DNA from: Arenimonas sp049195245
GTDB lineage: Bacteria > Pseudomonadota > Gammaproteobacteria > Xanthomonadales > Xanthomonadaceae
Assembly (NCBI RefSeq): GCF_049195245.1
Contig: NZ_JBMIRR010000022.1
Coordinates: forward strand, 62,001 to 126,000
Length of the DNA: 64,000 nt
Direction of reading: 5' to 3'
The notes under the pieces were generated by a model that searched no databases, was not told the DNA's origin, and worked only from the letters and a program-made list of their open reading frames with translations. The translations under genes and the position numbers were made by a program. Positions 8,796 to 19,517 of this stretch are shown piece after piece; position 1 is the first letter of the stretch, and each line of letters starts with the position of its first letter.

Positions 8796-10084
8796 AGCTC
8801 GCCCAGGGGCGCGTCGCGGCCGTAGTAGGCCATGATGCCTTCCAGCGATTCGCGCACCAGCTGGCGTTCGGTGTCGCTCAGCATCGGGTGCCAGACATCG
8901 AAGATCATCACCACGCGCAGCTGGTCGCTGTCGTTCCAGGCGGCGTGTTCCATGGTGTCGTCGAAGGCCAGCAGTTCGCCGGGCACCCAGCGGCGGGTGT
9001 GGTTGCCCACGCGGATGGCGCAATTGGGCGGAATCACCAGCGGCAGGTGCACGGTGAGCCGGCAGTTGGTGGCGCCATTGTGCGGCGGGATGCGCGTGCG
9101 CGGCTTGAGCGCGGAAAAGAAGGCCGCGGGCGCCCGGTGGGTCACCTCGACCTGCGGCACTTCCTCCAGCATCGCCATCGCCTGCGGGCAGCGCGCGATG
9201 TGTGACTCGATGCGGCGGCCGTGCTTCCAGAGGAAGTAGGCGCTCCAGTCCGGATTGCGGTCCAGGTCGGCGAACTGGCCCACGGGTTCGTCGGCGCGGG
9301 TCTGCACGTAGGGAATGAAGCCGGCTTCGTCTTGCGCCAGCACCGCGGCCAGCTCGGCGCGGATCGCGGGCGTATACGCTTCGGCCGCGGCCGACCAGGG
9401 CAGGTCCTCGCGCTCGAAGAAGGCGATCGCGGGCATGCCGGTGACATGGAACATCGCCGGGCGCTGCAGCTGCAGCGGCTTGCGGCCCAGCGTCACGTCC
9501 AGGCATTCGTCGAAGCGCGCCAGCTTGCGGCTGGACACGCCGCTGCGCAGGTCGGCCAGGCGCGCATCGAGGAAGGCGCCGAGTTCGGCCTGGTTGGCGG
9601 CCACCAGGCGCTGGGCCTGATCGAAGGTGTCGCGCAGCTCGGGCATCTGCAGCACCTGCAGCGGCGCCAGCTGCAGCGCGCTCTGGTAGGCCAGGGCCTG
9701 GTCGCGCACGCGGCCGAGCTGGCCGTACAGCCGCGCCTTTTCCAGGTGCGCGGCGTAGGCGCCGGGTTCGATTTTCAGCGCGCGGTCGAGCGCGGCCAGC
9801 GCGGCCTCCGGTTCGCCGGCCTGGGCCAGCACCCGCGCCAGGTTGGCGTGCGCGATGGCCATCGGCGGCTGGGCGCGCGTGGCCGCCTCCAGCCATTGCC
9901 GAGCCTGCACGAGGTCGCCGCTGGCCAGGGCCCGCGTGCCCAGGAAGTTGAGGGCGCCCGGATGGCCTGGCGATTTCGCCAGCACCTGTTCCCACAGCCG
10001 GCCGCTGGTGGCGGACTGGCCCTGGCGGCCGAGCCTTTCGGCTTCGGCGGCGAGGGCCTGGATCGCGGGGTCCGGGGCGTTCAT
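8792..10084 (-). CDS. TPR-containing aspartyl/asparaginyl beta-hydroxylase
   Basis: 430 residues. Residues about 5-150 are TPR-like helices. The C-terminal domain (about 210-425) matches the AspH family: H335 in PPHNGATN, the LTVHLPL strand, the IRVG strand, FDDTMEHAAWN with H380, and R390 with IFDVWHP. AspH enzymes use two His and 2-oxoglutarate to hydroxylate Asp or Asn in peptides. The start at 10084 (MNAPDP) lies 5 bp beyond the stop of the M20 peptidase gene upstream on the same strand. The TPR-plus-modification-domain architecture mirrors that of the neighbouring sulfotransferase, suggesting similar substrate recognition. Confidence 0.88.
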   Translation of the reverse strand: MNAPDPAIQALAAEAERLGRQGQSATSGRLWEQVLAKSPGHPGALNFLGTRALASGDLVQARQWLEAATRAQPPMAIAHANLARVLAQAGEPEAALAALDRALKIEPGAYAAHLEKARLYGQLGRVRDQALAYQSALQLAPLQVLQMPELRDTFDQAQRLVAANQAELGAFLDARLADLRSGVSSRKLARFDECLDVTLGRKPLQLQRPAMFHVTGMPAIAFFEREDLPWSAAAEAYTPAIRAELAAVLAQDEAGFIPYVQTRADEPVGQFADLDRNPDWSAYFLWKHGRRIESHIARCPQAMAMLEEVPQVEVTHRAPAAFFSALKPRTRIPPHNGATNCRLTVHLPLVIPPNCAIRVGNHTRRWVPGELLAFDDTMEHAAWNDSDQLRVVMIFDVWHPMLSDTERQLVRESLEGIMAYYGRDAPLGEL

Positions 10085-10088
10085 CCGG

Positions 10089-11567
10089 TCAGCAGCAGCC
10101 GTGGTCGCCGAAGTGTGCCTTGCCCTCGTGCACGCCGACGCCGCGCGTTTCACCCTTTTCGCTGGCGGCATAGTGGTCGGCGATCACGCGCGCCACGGCG
10201 GCGGTGACGCGCTTGCCGGTGGGGATGTGCAGGAACTCGTTGGGGCCATGCGCATTGGAATGCGGGCCCAGCACGCCGGTGATCATGAACTGCGCACCCG
10301 GGAACTTCTCGCCCAGCATGCCCATGAAGGGAATCGTGCCGCCTTCGCCCATGTACATGGCCGGGGCCCCGAAGAATTCCTGGCTGGCGGTGTCGATGGC
10401 GTGTTCCAGCCACGGCGCCAGCGCGGGCGCGTTCCAGCCGGTGGACGCTTTCTCCAGTTCCACTTCGACCTTGCAGCCATTGGGCGGATTGGCCTCCAGC
10501 ACGCGCTTGATGATCTCGCCGGCCTTCTTCGGCTCCAGCGTCGGCGGCAGGCGGAGGCTGAGCTTCACCGCGGTGTGCGGGCGCAGCACGTTGCCGGCGT
10601 TCTGCAGCGAGGGCATGCCGTCCACGCCCGTGATCGACAGCGCCGGGCGCCAGGTGCGGTTGAGCACCAGCTCGGTCAGGTCGGCGTTCATCGGCGTCAT
10701 GCCGGGCAGGAACGGGAACTTGTCGTACACCTCGTCGCCCAGCACTTCGGTGGCGCGGCGGGCCTGGCTGATGCGCTGTTCGGGGATGTCGACGTAAAGA
10801 TCCTCGACCAGGATCTTGCCGGTGACTTCATCCTCGAGCCGCGACAGCAGCTGGCGCAGGATGCGGAAGCTGGAGGGCACGACGCCGGACGCATCGCCGC
10901 TGTGCACGCCTTCGCTCAGCACGCTGACCTTGAGGTTGCCGCCGGCCAGGCCGCGCAGCGAGGTGGTGCACCAGAGCTGGTCGTAGTTGGCGCAGCCCGA
11001 GTCCAGGCAGACCACGAGCGAGGGCTTGCCGATGCGGTCGGCCAGGTGGTCGACGTAGAAGGGCAGGTCGTAGCTGCCCGACTCTTCGCAGGCTTCGATC
11101 AGGATCACGCAGCGGCTGTGCGGCTTGCCCTGTTCCTTGAGCGCGCGGATGGCGGTGAGCGAGCCGAACAGCGCATAGCCGTCGTCGGCGCCGCCACGGC
11201 CGTAAAGCTTGTCGCCCTTGATCACCGGCTTCCAGGGGCCCAGGTCGTCGGCCCAGCCGGTCATCTCGGGCTGCTTGTCCAGGTGGCCGTAGAGCAGCAC
11301 GCAGTCGTCGCCCTCGCCGGGCACTTCGATGTAGATCAGCGGGGTGCGGCCCTGCAGCTCGACCACTTCCACGGTCATGCCGGTGATGGGCTGCGCCTTC
11401 GCCCAGCCGGCGAGCTGCTTCACGGCGTCGTCCATGTAGCCGTTTTCCTTCCACTTCGCGTCGAACATGGGCGACTTGTTCGGGATGCGGATGTACTCGA
11501 CCAGCTGCGGGACGATGTCGCCATCCCAGGCGTCGGCGATGAAGCGGTCGGTCTTGGCGGTGTCCAT
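10089..11567 (-). CDS. M20-family zinc metallopeptidase
   Basis: 492 residues, full length for the M20 dipeptidase group (CPG2/ArgE-like fold). Metal and catalytic residues are visible: YGHLD (H95, D97), GRGGADDG (D128), and ACEESGS (catalytic Glu 161/162). A lid or dimerisation domain spans about 195-385. It hydrolyses dipeptides or N-acyl amino acids in the cytoplasm (no signal peptide). The ribosome site AGGAAGGA precedes the ATG. The last 12 residues form an unusual His/Cys tail ending HFGDHGCC. It is probably cotranscribed with the hydroxylase gene, whose start lies 5 bp beyond this stop. Confidence 0.9.
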   Translation of the reverse strand: MDTAKTDRFIADAWDGDIVPQLVEYIRIPNKSPMFDAKWKENGYMDDAVKQLAGWAKAQPITGMTVEVVELQGRTPLIYIEVPGEGDDCVLLYGHLDKQPEMTGWADDLGPWKPVIKGDKLYGRGGADDGYALFGSLTAIRALKEQGKPHSRCVILIEACEESGSYDLPFYVDHLADRIGKPSLVVCLDSGCANYDQLWCTTSLRGLAGGNLKVSVLSEGVHSGDASGVVPSSFRILRQLLSRLEDEVTGKILVEDLYVDIPEQRISQARRATEVLGDEVYDKFPFLPGMTPMNADLTELVLNRTWRPALSITGVDGMPSLQNAGNVLRPHTAVKLSLRLPPTLEPKKAGEIIKRVLEANPPNGCKVEVELEKASTGWNAPALAPWLEHAIDTASQEFFGAPAMYMGEGGTIPFMGMLGEKFPGAQFMITGVLGPHSNAHGPNEFLHIPTGKRVTAAVARVIADHYAASEKGETRGVGVHEGKAHFGDHGCC

Positions 11568-11794
11568 GGGTTTCCTTCCTGTTGCTGGACCGTGATTTTA
11601 CTCCGATCCGGCACCGGGCCGCGGTCCGGGTAGGAAAGCGCCGACAGGCGGGCGTCGCGGCTTCCCAGGCCGGGTCGCGCGGAATGGCGATGGGCCGCGG
11701 CCCGGGCGGCGCGGAGACTTTGCCTGCCGCGGCGGTGACCCCTGCGCCGCGGCCCAACCACCTCTCCACGCCCGTCACCTTCCAAGGACCTTCC

Positions 11795-12127
11795 ATGAAC
11801 AAGACCTTCCGCTTCCTGCCCGCCCTGTTCCTCACGGCCCTGCTGGCCGGCACCGCGTTCGCCGCCGACAAGGTGGACATCAACAGCGCCGACGCCGCCA
11901 CGCTCGACCGCGTGCTCAATGGCGTCGGGCCCAGCAAGGCCGAGGCCATCGTCGCTCACCGCAAGCAGCACGGCGCCTTCCGCAGCGCCGACGAGCTGTC
12001 CGAGGTCAAGGGCATCGGCCTGTCGATCATCGAGCAGAACCGCGACCGCATCACGGTGGGTGGCGGCGCGGCGCGTCCGGCGGCCGCCAAGCCCAAGCCG
12101 AAGGCGCCGGCGCCCGCGGCACGTTGA
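11795..12127 (+). CDS. ComEA-like helix-hairpin-helix exported protein
   Basis: 110 residues with a signal peptide (cleavage after AFA, about residue 23). The mature part has two HhH motifs (VDINSADAATLDRVLNGVG and FRSADELSEVKGIG) typical of ComEA DNA-binding proteins that pull DNA through the periplasm in natural transformation. It ends in a low-complexity Ala/Pro/Lys tail. AAGGA ribosome site 6 bp upstream. A ComEA role is inferred from the domain; no other competence gene is in the window. Confidence 0.82.
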   Translation: MNKTFRFLPALFLTALLAGTAFAADKVDINSADAATLDRVLNGVGPSKAEAIVAHRKQHGAFRSADELSEVKGIGLSIIEQNRDRITVGGGAARPAAAKPKPKAPAPAAR

Positions 12128-12146
12128 GTTCCCGTCCTGTGCTCCT

Positions 12147-12171
12147 GGCCCGGCTTCGGCCGGGTCCTTTC
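12147..12171 (+). terminator. Hairpin terminator after the ComEA-like gene
   Basis: GGCCCGGC and GCCGGGTC (12147-12166) pair around a UUCG-type tetraloop and are followed by CCTTT. It lies 20 bp after the stop. The element sits just upstream of a REP-associated transposase gene, so a REP-like identity should also be considered. Confidence 0.6.
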
Positions 12172-12189
12172 CGCTCCGGGTAATTCGCC

Positions 12190-12699
12190 ATGGCCGTCAC
12201 CGCCCCTGCCGTCGACCGCGCCCTGCGCCGCCTGCGCGCGGAGCGCCTGGCGCACCGCTCGGTGCCCGGGCAGACCTATTTCCTCACCGTCGCCACGTTG
12301 TACCGGCGCCCGGTGTTCCGCGACGACGAGGCCGCCCGTGCGGTGTGCCGGGTGCATACCGCGCGCTGGCCCTGGCGCGACGCCACGTTGCTGGCCTGGG
12401 TGCTGATGCCCGACCACTGGCATGGCCTGGTGTGCCTGGGCGAACGCGACACGCTGTCGACCCTGGTGGGCCGGTTCAAGGCGGTCACCTCGCGCGCGGT
12501 GGAGGACCGGCACCGGGTCAACGGCTGGTTGTGGGGAAGGGGCTTCACTGACCGGGTTCTGGGGCCTTCGGAGGATCCCGTGGCGGCGGCGCGCTATCTG
12601 GTCGGCAATCCGCTGCGCGCCGGGTTGGTGCCGCGCCTGGGCGACTACGCCTACTGGGATTCGGCCTGGATGCCGCGGGAGCCGGAGGCCGCGGACTGA
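12190..12699 (+). CDS. REP-associated tyrosine transposase (RAYT, Y1/HUH family)
   Basis: 169 residues. The HUH motif is H76-W-H78 in LMPDHWHGLV, and the likely catalytic tyrosine is Y136 in AARYLVGNPLRAGLV. Both are hallmarks of the IS200/IS605-related TnpA-REP (Y1 transposase) group, single-copy housekeeping-like relatives that process REP hairpins. N-terminal RSVPGQTYFLTVATLYRRPVF is also typical. No flanking terminal repeats or target duplications are visible, so this is not an intact insertion sequence. Confidence 0.88.
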   Translation: MAVTAPAVDRALRRLRAERLAHRSVPGQTYFLTVATLYRRPVFRDDEAARAVCRVHTARWPWRDATLLAWVLMPDHWHGLVCLGERDTLSTLVGRFKAVTSRAVEDRHRVNGWLWGRGFTDRVLGPSEDPVAAARYLVGNPLRAGLVPRLGDYAYWDSAWMPREPEAAD

Positions 12700-12737
12700 T
12701 CCGGGACCGCGCGGGCCTGCGCTAGACTTGCCCGCAC

Positions 12738-13325
12738 ATGCGCATCCAGCACCTGCCCGCCAACGAATATCAGCGCGACCGCTGGCGCAACGGCCGCGGC
12801 TGGACACGCGAGATCCTGCGCCATCCCGAGGGCGCGGCCGAGTGGCAATGGCGGGTGTCGATCGCCGAGATCGACCAGGACGCGCCGTTCTCGGCCTTCC
12901 CGGGCTGCGACCGCGAGCTGGTGCTGCTGTCGGGCGAGGGCATGCACCTGAAGTTCGAGGATGGCGAACAGGTGACGCTGCTGCCGCCGCACGACCGGAT
13001 CCGCTTCGCCGGTGAGCGCGCGCTGTCGGCCGAGCTGATCCAGGGCCCTACGCACGACTTCAACCTGATGTGGCGGCGCGATGCGGTGGAGGCCACGCTG
13101 CTGCACCGGCCCCTGGTAGGGGCGATGGTGTTCTTCGCCGAGCCCGGCGTCACCTGGCTGGTGCACCTGATGCAGGGCCAGGCCCACATCAAGGACCTGG
13201 CGCGTCCGCTGCACCTGGCGCAGGGCGACAGCGTGCTGCTGGTCCACGATCCGGACGGCCCTTCGCGGCGCATCCTGGACGGCGGCGGCGAGCTGCTGCT
13301 GGTGAAGATCGCGCCGCGCGGCTGA
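12738..13325 (+). CDS. HutD/Ves-family cupin-like protein
   Basis: 195 residues, whole-length match to the HutD family: N-terminal WRNGRGWTREIL, a central WRVSIAEIDQDAPFSAFPG block and a bicupin-like series of strands (LVLLSGEGMHL, VHLMQGQAHIKDL). HutD proteins are linked to histidine utilisation in other bacteria but no hut gene is visible here, so the role is open. The stop directly abuts the convergent Rieske gene. Confidence 0.8.
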   Translation: MRIQHLPANEYQRDRWRNGRGWTREILRHPEGAAEWQWRVSIAEIDQDAPFSAFPGCDRELVLLSGEGMHLKFEDGEQVTLLPPHDRIRFAGERALSAELIQGPTHDFNLMWRRDAVEATLLHRPLVGAMVFFAEPGVTWLVHLMQGQAHIKDLARPLHLAQGDSVLLVHDPDGPSRRILDGGGELLLVKIAPRG

Positions 13326-13640
13326 TCAGCGGTCGTCGCGGGTCCAGACCGCGCCGTCTTCCACCTTCACCGGAAAGCGCGGCACCGGCGCGTAGGCGGG
13401 GGCGCACAGCGCCTGGCCGGTGCGCAGGTCGAAGCGGGCGCCGTGCAGGGTGCATTCGATCTGGTCGCCGTCGATGGGCCCGGCGCTGAGTTCGAAGTCC
13501 TCGTGCGAGCACTTGTCCTCCAGCGCGTAGTGCTCGCCGTCCAGGTTCACGACCAGGATGGGCGTGTCGCCATCCCACACCACGCGCGATTCGCCGGGCA
13601 GCAGCTCGGCGGTGGCGCAGACGCGCACCCAGGCGGTCAC
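13326..13640 (-). CDS. Rieske [2Fe-2S] ferredoxin-like protein
   Basis: 104 residues. The two cluster-binding loops are C44-S-H46 and C63-T-L-H66, the canonical C-x-H ... C-x2-H set. Size and lack of a membrane anchor indicate a soluble Rieske ferredoxin that transfers electrons to an oxygenase or similar partner. It starts at a GTG that overlaps the stop of the upstream acetyltransferase gene (GTGA), so the two are translationally coupled. It lies downstream of the suf operon on the same strand, separated by a terminator-like palindrome. Confidence 0.88.
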   Translation of the reverse strand: MTAWVRVCATAELLPGESRVVWDGDTPILVVNLDGEHYALEDKCSHEDFELSAGPIDGDQIECTLHGARFDLRTGQALCAPAYAPVPRFPVKVEDGAVWTRDDR

Positions 13641-14152
13641 AGCGGCTTCTCCAGCACTTCGAAGCGCAGGTCGTCGCGGCGGGGCAGGCCGAAGCGTTCA
13701 TCGCCGTAGGGGAAGGGCTTCTTGATGCCGGTGCGGCGGTAGCCGCGGCGTTCGTAGTAGGCGATCAGTTCGTCGCGCACATCGATCACCGTCATGCGCA
13801 TCCGAGCCTGGCCGAAATCATCGCGCGCCACGCGTTCGGCCTCGGCCAGCAGCGCGCTGCCGATGCCGCCGCCCTGCTGCCCCGGGTCCACCGAGAACAT
13901 GCCGAAGTAACCGGCGCCGTCCTCCACCGCCACGTGCGCGCAGGCCAGCAGCCGGCCCTCGCGCTCGGCGAGCAGGATGCGGCTCTGTGGGCGATCAATC
14001 TGCGCCTGCACGTCGTCCTCGCCGGTCCGGCGGCCATCGAGCAGGTCGGCCTCGGTGGTCCAGCCCACGCGGCTGGCCGGCCCGCGATACGCCGACTCCA
14101 CCAGCGCCACCACCGCCGCCACGTCCCGCCCGTCCGCCACCCGAAATTCCAT
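13637..14152 (-). CDS. GNAT-family N-acetyltransferase
   Basis: 171 residues from the ATG at 14152. The acetyl-CoA pyrophosphate loop is QQGGGIGSA (about residues 92-100), preceded by the beta-4 strand AGYFGMFSVD and followed by YERRGYRRTG near the C-terminus. Acceptor unknown. Overlaps the Rieske start by 4 bp. Confidence 0.85.
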   Translation of the reverse strand: MEFRVADGRDVAAVVALVESAYRGPASRVGWTTEADLLDGRRTGEDDVQAQIDRPQSRILLAEREGRLLACAHVAVEDGAGYFGMFSVDPGQQGGGIGSALLAEAERVARDDFGQARMRMTVIDVRDELIAYYERRGYRRTGIKKPFPYGDERFGLPRRDDLRFEVLEKPL

Positions 14153-14203
14153 CACCGACCCCCGCCATGAACCCAAACCATACCCGAACCATCCTCAGGA
14201 AAA

Positions 14204-14226
14204 GAAAACATACCTGGTATGTTTTC
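14204..14226 (-). terminator. AT-rich perfect palindrome, likely terminator of the suf operon
   Basis: GAAAACATACC (14204-14214) and GGTATGTTTTC (14216-14226) form an 11-bp perfect inverted repeat around one base. It begins 6 bp after the sufS stop. Read on the minus strand the second arm ends in TTTTCTTTTCC, giving a hairpin with a T-rich tail. The same dyad could alternatively be an operator ahead of the GNAT-Rieske pair. Its AT richness is exceptional in this region. Confidence 0.6.
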
Positions 14227-14231
14227 CGGGG

Positions 14232-15451
<1,220 letters not shown>

Positions 15452-15455
<4 letters not shown>

Positions 15456-16750
15456 GGGGTTTCCTTGCGGTCAAGTCGGTCGGCGATGCGCTCGCCCAGG
15501 GCTTCGCGCAGCCTCGCGTCGGCCAGGATGGACAGCGGCTCGCGCAGGAAGGCCTGCACCAGCATGGCGCGGGCCTGCGCCGCGCCGATGCCCCGGCTGC
15601 GCAGGTAGAACAGCGCGGTCTCGTCCAGCCGGCCGACGGTGGCGCCGTGCGCCGCCTTCACCTCGTCGGCATGAATCACCAGCACCGGCTGGGTATCGAT
15701 CTCGGCGCTGTCGGACAGCAGCAGGTTCTTGTTCGACAGCGCGGCGTCGCTGCCGTCGGCGCCGGCATGGATGGTGATACCGCCGTGGAAGACCGCGCGC
15801 CCGCGCTGGTCGGCCAGGCCGCGCCAGGGCAGCTCGCAGCGGGTGTCGCGCGCCAGGTGTTCGATGCCCAGCCGCGTGTCGAGGTGGCGCCGGCCGTCGG
15901 CCAGCAGCAGGCCGCCGGCGATGACCGACGCGCCTTCGCCCTGCAGCTTCACGTTGAGCTCGTGGCGAGAAAGCGCGGCGCCGAGTTCAAGATCCACGCG
16001 GCGATAGGTGCTGTGCTCGTGCTGCGTCACGTCGGTGCGGGCGAACACACTGGCGCCGGCGTCCTCGGACTGCAGCCGCACATGCGTGGCCTGCGCACCG
16101 GGGCCCAGGTCGAACCGCAGCAGGTGATTGCACAGGTGTCGGTGTGTGCCGGCCCCGAGGTGGTGCTCGACCAGGGCCAGCCGCGCGCCTTCACCGACGG
16201 ACACCACGTGGCGCAGGTGCACCGCCAGCTCGGTATCGGCGGGCGCGCCGATGAACACCAGGTGCAGGGCGTCGCCGGCATCCACGCCGGCTTCCACCGC
16301 CACCCGCGTGCCCTCGACGGCCAGGGCGGCATTGAGCCGCGCGAAGACCTCGTCGCCGCGGCCGAACGGCGCCTGCATCGCCGCCACGGCCCCCGCATCG
16401 CCCCCGGCCAGGGCCTGCGAAAGCGGCGTGATCGCCACGCCCTCGGGCAGGTCAGCCAGCGCCGAATGTTGGGACACGTAGCGGCCATTGACGAACACCA
16501 GCCGCGGCGAGGGGATGTCGGCCAGCACCTGCAGGTCGAACACCGGCGTGGCCGCCTCGACCGCGAAGGCGCGTGCCGACAGCGCGCGCAAGGAGGTGTA
16601 TTTCCAGGCTTCCACGCGCGCGCCGGGCAGGCCGTCGGCGACCGCCGCGGCCATCGCCGCGCGGCGCGCCGGGCCCAGTCCGTGCGCGTCCACGCCGGCC
16701 GCAGGCCGGGCATCGAAGCCGGACTTGAGGGAGTCGAGCAGGGTACTCAT
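15452..16750 (-). CDS. sufD: SufD, Fe-S cluster assembly scaffold subunit
   Basis: 432 residues, typical SufD length. The C-terminal beta-helix ends with the family signature KAAHGATVGRLDETALFYLRSRG and the QAFLREPL segment. Together with SufB and SufC it forms the cytoplasmic SufBC2D scaffold. 4-bp overlaps with both sufC and sufS show tight translational coupling. Confidence 0.93.
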
Positions 16751-17517
16751 GCGCCGGCCGTCGCCCCCGGCGCGATGCGGTCCTTCACCCAGGCGTAGCC
16801 ATGCGCCTCAAGCTCCAGCGCAAGTTCGGGACCGCCGGTCTCGACGATGCGGCCGTCGGCCAGCACGTGCACCACGTCGGGCTTGATGTAGTCCAGCAGG
16901 CGCTGGTAATGGGTGATCACCAGGAACGCACGCTCGGGCGAGCGCATCAGGTTGACGCCGTCGGCCACGGCCTTGAGGGCATCGATGTCCAGGCCCGAAT
17001 CGGTTTCGTCCAGGATCGCCAGCTTCGGCTCCAGCAGCGCCAGCTGGAAGATTTCATTGCGCTTCTTCTCGCCGCCGCTGAAGCCCTCGTTCACGGCGCG
17101 GTGCAGCAGTTCGTCCTTGAGGTGCAGTACCGCCAGCTTCTCGCGCACGCGTTTGAGGAACTGCATCGAGTCCAGCTCCTCCTCGCCGCGCGCCCGGCGC
17201 TGGGCATTGAGGGCGGTGCGCAGGAAATAGGTGTTGTTCACGCCGGGGATTTCCACCGGGTACTGGAAGGCCAGGAACACGCCGGCTGCCGCGCGCTGCT
17301 CGGGCTCCAGCGCCAGCAGGTCCACGCCCTGCAGCTGCACGCTGCCTTCCATCACCTCGTAGCCCTCGCGGCCGGCGATGATGTTGCCCAGCGTGGACTT
17401 GCCCGCGCCGTTGGGACCCATGATGGCGTGCACCTGGCCGGCGGCGATTTCCAGCGACAGGCCCTTGAGGATGTCCTTGCCGGCGACGCGGACGTGGAGG
17501 TTTTCGATCTTCAGCAT
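16747..17517 (-). CDS. sufC: SufC ATPase
   Basis: 256 residues. ABC ATPase with Walker A GPNGAGKS (about residues 34-41), signature SGGEKKR, Walker B LAILDETDSGLD and switch His in ITHYQRLL. There is no membrane partner; SufC drives conformational change of SufB-SufD during cluster assembly. It starts 28 bp after the sufB stop and overlaps sufD by 4 bp. Confidence 0.96.
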   Translation of the reverse strand: MLKIENLHVRVAGKDILKGLSLEIAAGQVHAIMGPNGAGKSTLGNIIAGREGYEVMEGSVQLQGVDLLALEPEQRAAAGVFLAFQYPVEIPGVNNTYFLRTALNAQRRARGEEELDSMQFLKRVREKLAVLHLKDELLHRAVNEGFSGGEKKRNEIFQLALLEPKLAILDETDSGLDIDALKAVADGVNLMRSPERAFLVITHYQRLLDYIKPDVVHVLADGRIVETGGPELALELEAHGYAWVKDRIAPGATAGA

Positions 17518-17545
17518 GTCGTTTCCAGTGTTGTTGGCGCAGCGG

Positions 17546-18985
<1,440 letters not shown>

Positions 18986-18986
18986 G

Positions 18987-19436
18987 TCAGCTCCGTGCCG
19001 CGGCCAGGCGCAGCGGGATGGTCTTGCGGGCCGCGGGCGGCGGCATGAGTTCGGCCAGGCTGATGTTGCCCAGCGCCTCGGCGATGACGTCGTTGACCCG
19101 GCGCCAGTGGGTCTGCACGCCGCAGTGGGATTCGTGCTCGCAGCTGGAGTGCTCGCCCGAGCACTCGGTCATGCCCAGCGGCCCCTCGATCGCTTCGACT
19201 ATCGCGATCAGCGAGATTTCCGCCGCCGGGCGCGACAGCCGATAGCCGCCGTTGGCGCCGCGGAAACTCTCGACCAGGCCGGCATGGGCCAGCGGCTTGA
19301 GCAGCTTGGCCACGGTCGGCAGCTCCAGCCGCGCCCGTTCGGCCAGCTCGGCCGCCGACCAGACGCGGTCGGCCTGGCCGGCCAGGACCGTCAGCACGAC
19401 GGTGGCGTAGTCGGTGAGTTTGGTGACCCGGAGCAT
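18987..19436 (-). CDS. Rrf2-family regulator of the suf operon
   Basis: 149 residues from the ATG at 19436; the open frame extends further but the Rrf2 fold starts with MLRVTKLTDYA. The N-terminal winged HTH is about residues 1-70 (ANGGYRLSRP). Three cysteines, C92, C99 and C105, can ligate an Fe-S cluster, as in IscR and SufR-type sensors. It is the first gene of the suf operon, so feedback control by cluster status is expected; that is inferred from family and position. Confidence 0.9.
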   Translation of the reverse strand: MLRVTKLTDYATVVLTVLAGQADRVWSAAELAERARLELPTVAKLLKPLAHAGLVESFRGANGGYRLSRPAAEISLIAIVEAIEGPLGMTECSGEHSSCEHESHCGVQTHWRRVNDVIAEALGNISLAELMPPPAARKTIPLRLAAARS

Positions 19437-19469
19437 GGCGCAGGCCTGCGGAGGTGAATCAGGACCGAA

Positions 19470-19499
19470 ATTGTACTGTTTAAGCCCGGCCCATCTCAA
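19470..19499 (-). promoter_or_regulatory. Sigma-70-type promoter of the suf operon
   Basis: On the minus strand, TTGAGA (19499-19494) and TACAAT (19475-19470) are separated by 18 bp, a good -35/-10 pair. Predicted transcription would start near 19463, about 27 bp before the regulator ATG. The short leader leaves little room for other control, so the Rrf2 protein probably binds over this promoter. Confidence 0.6.
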
Positions 19500-19517
19500 T
19501 GCCGCGCCTACCCCTGT

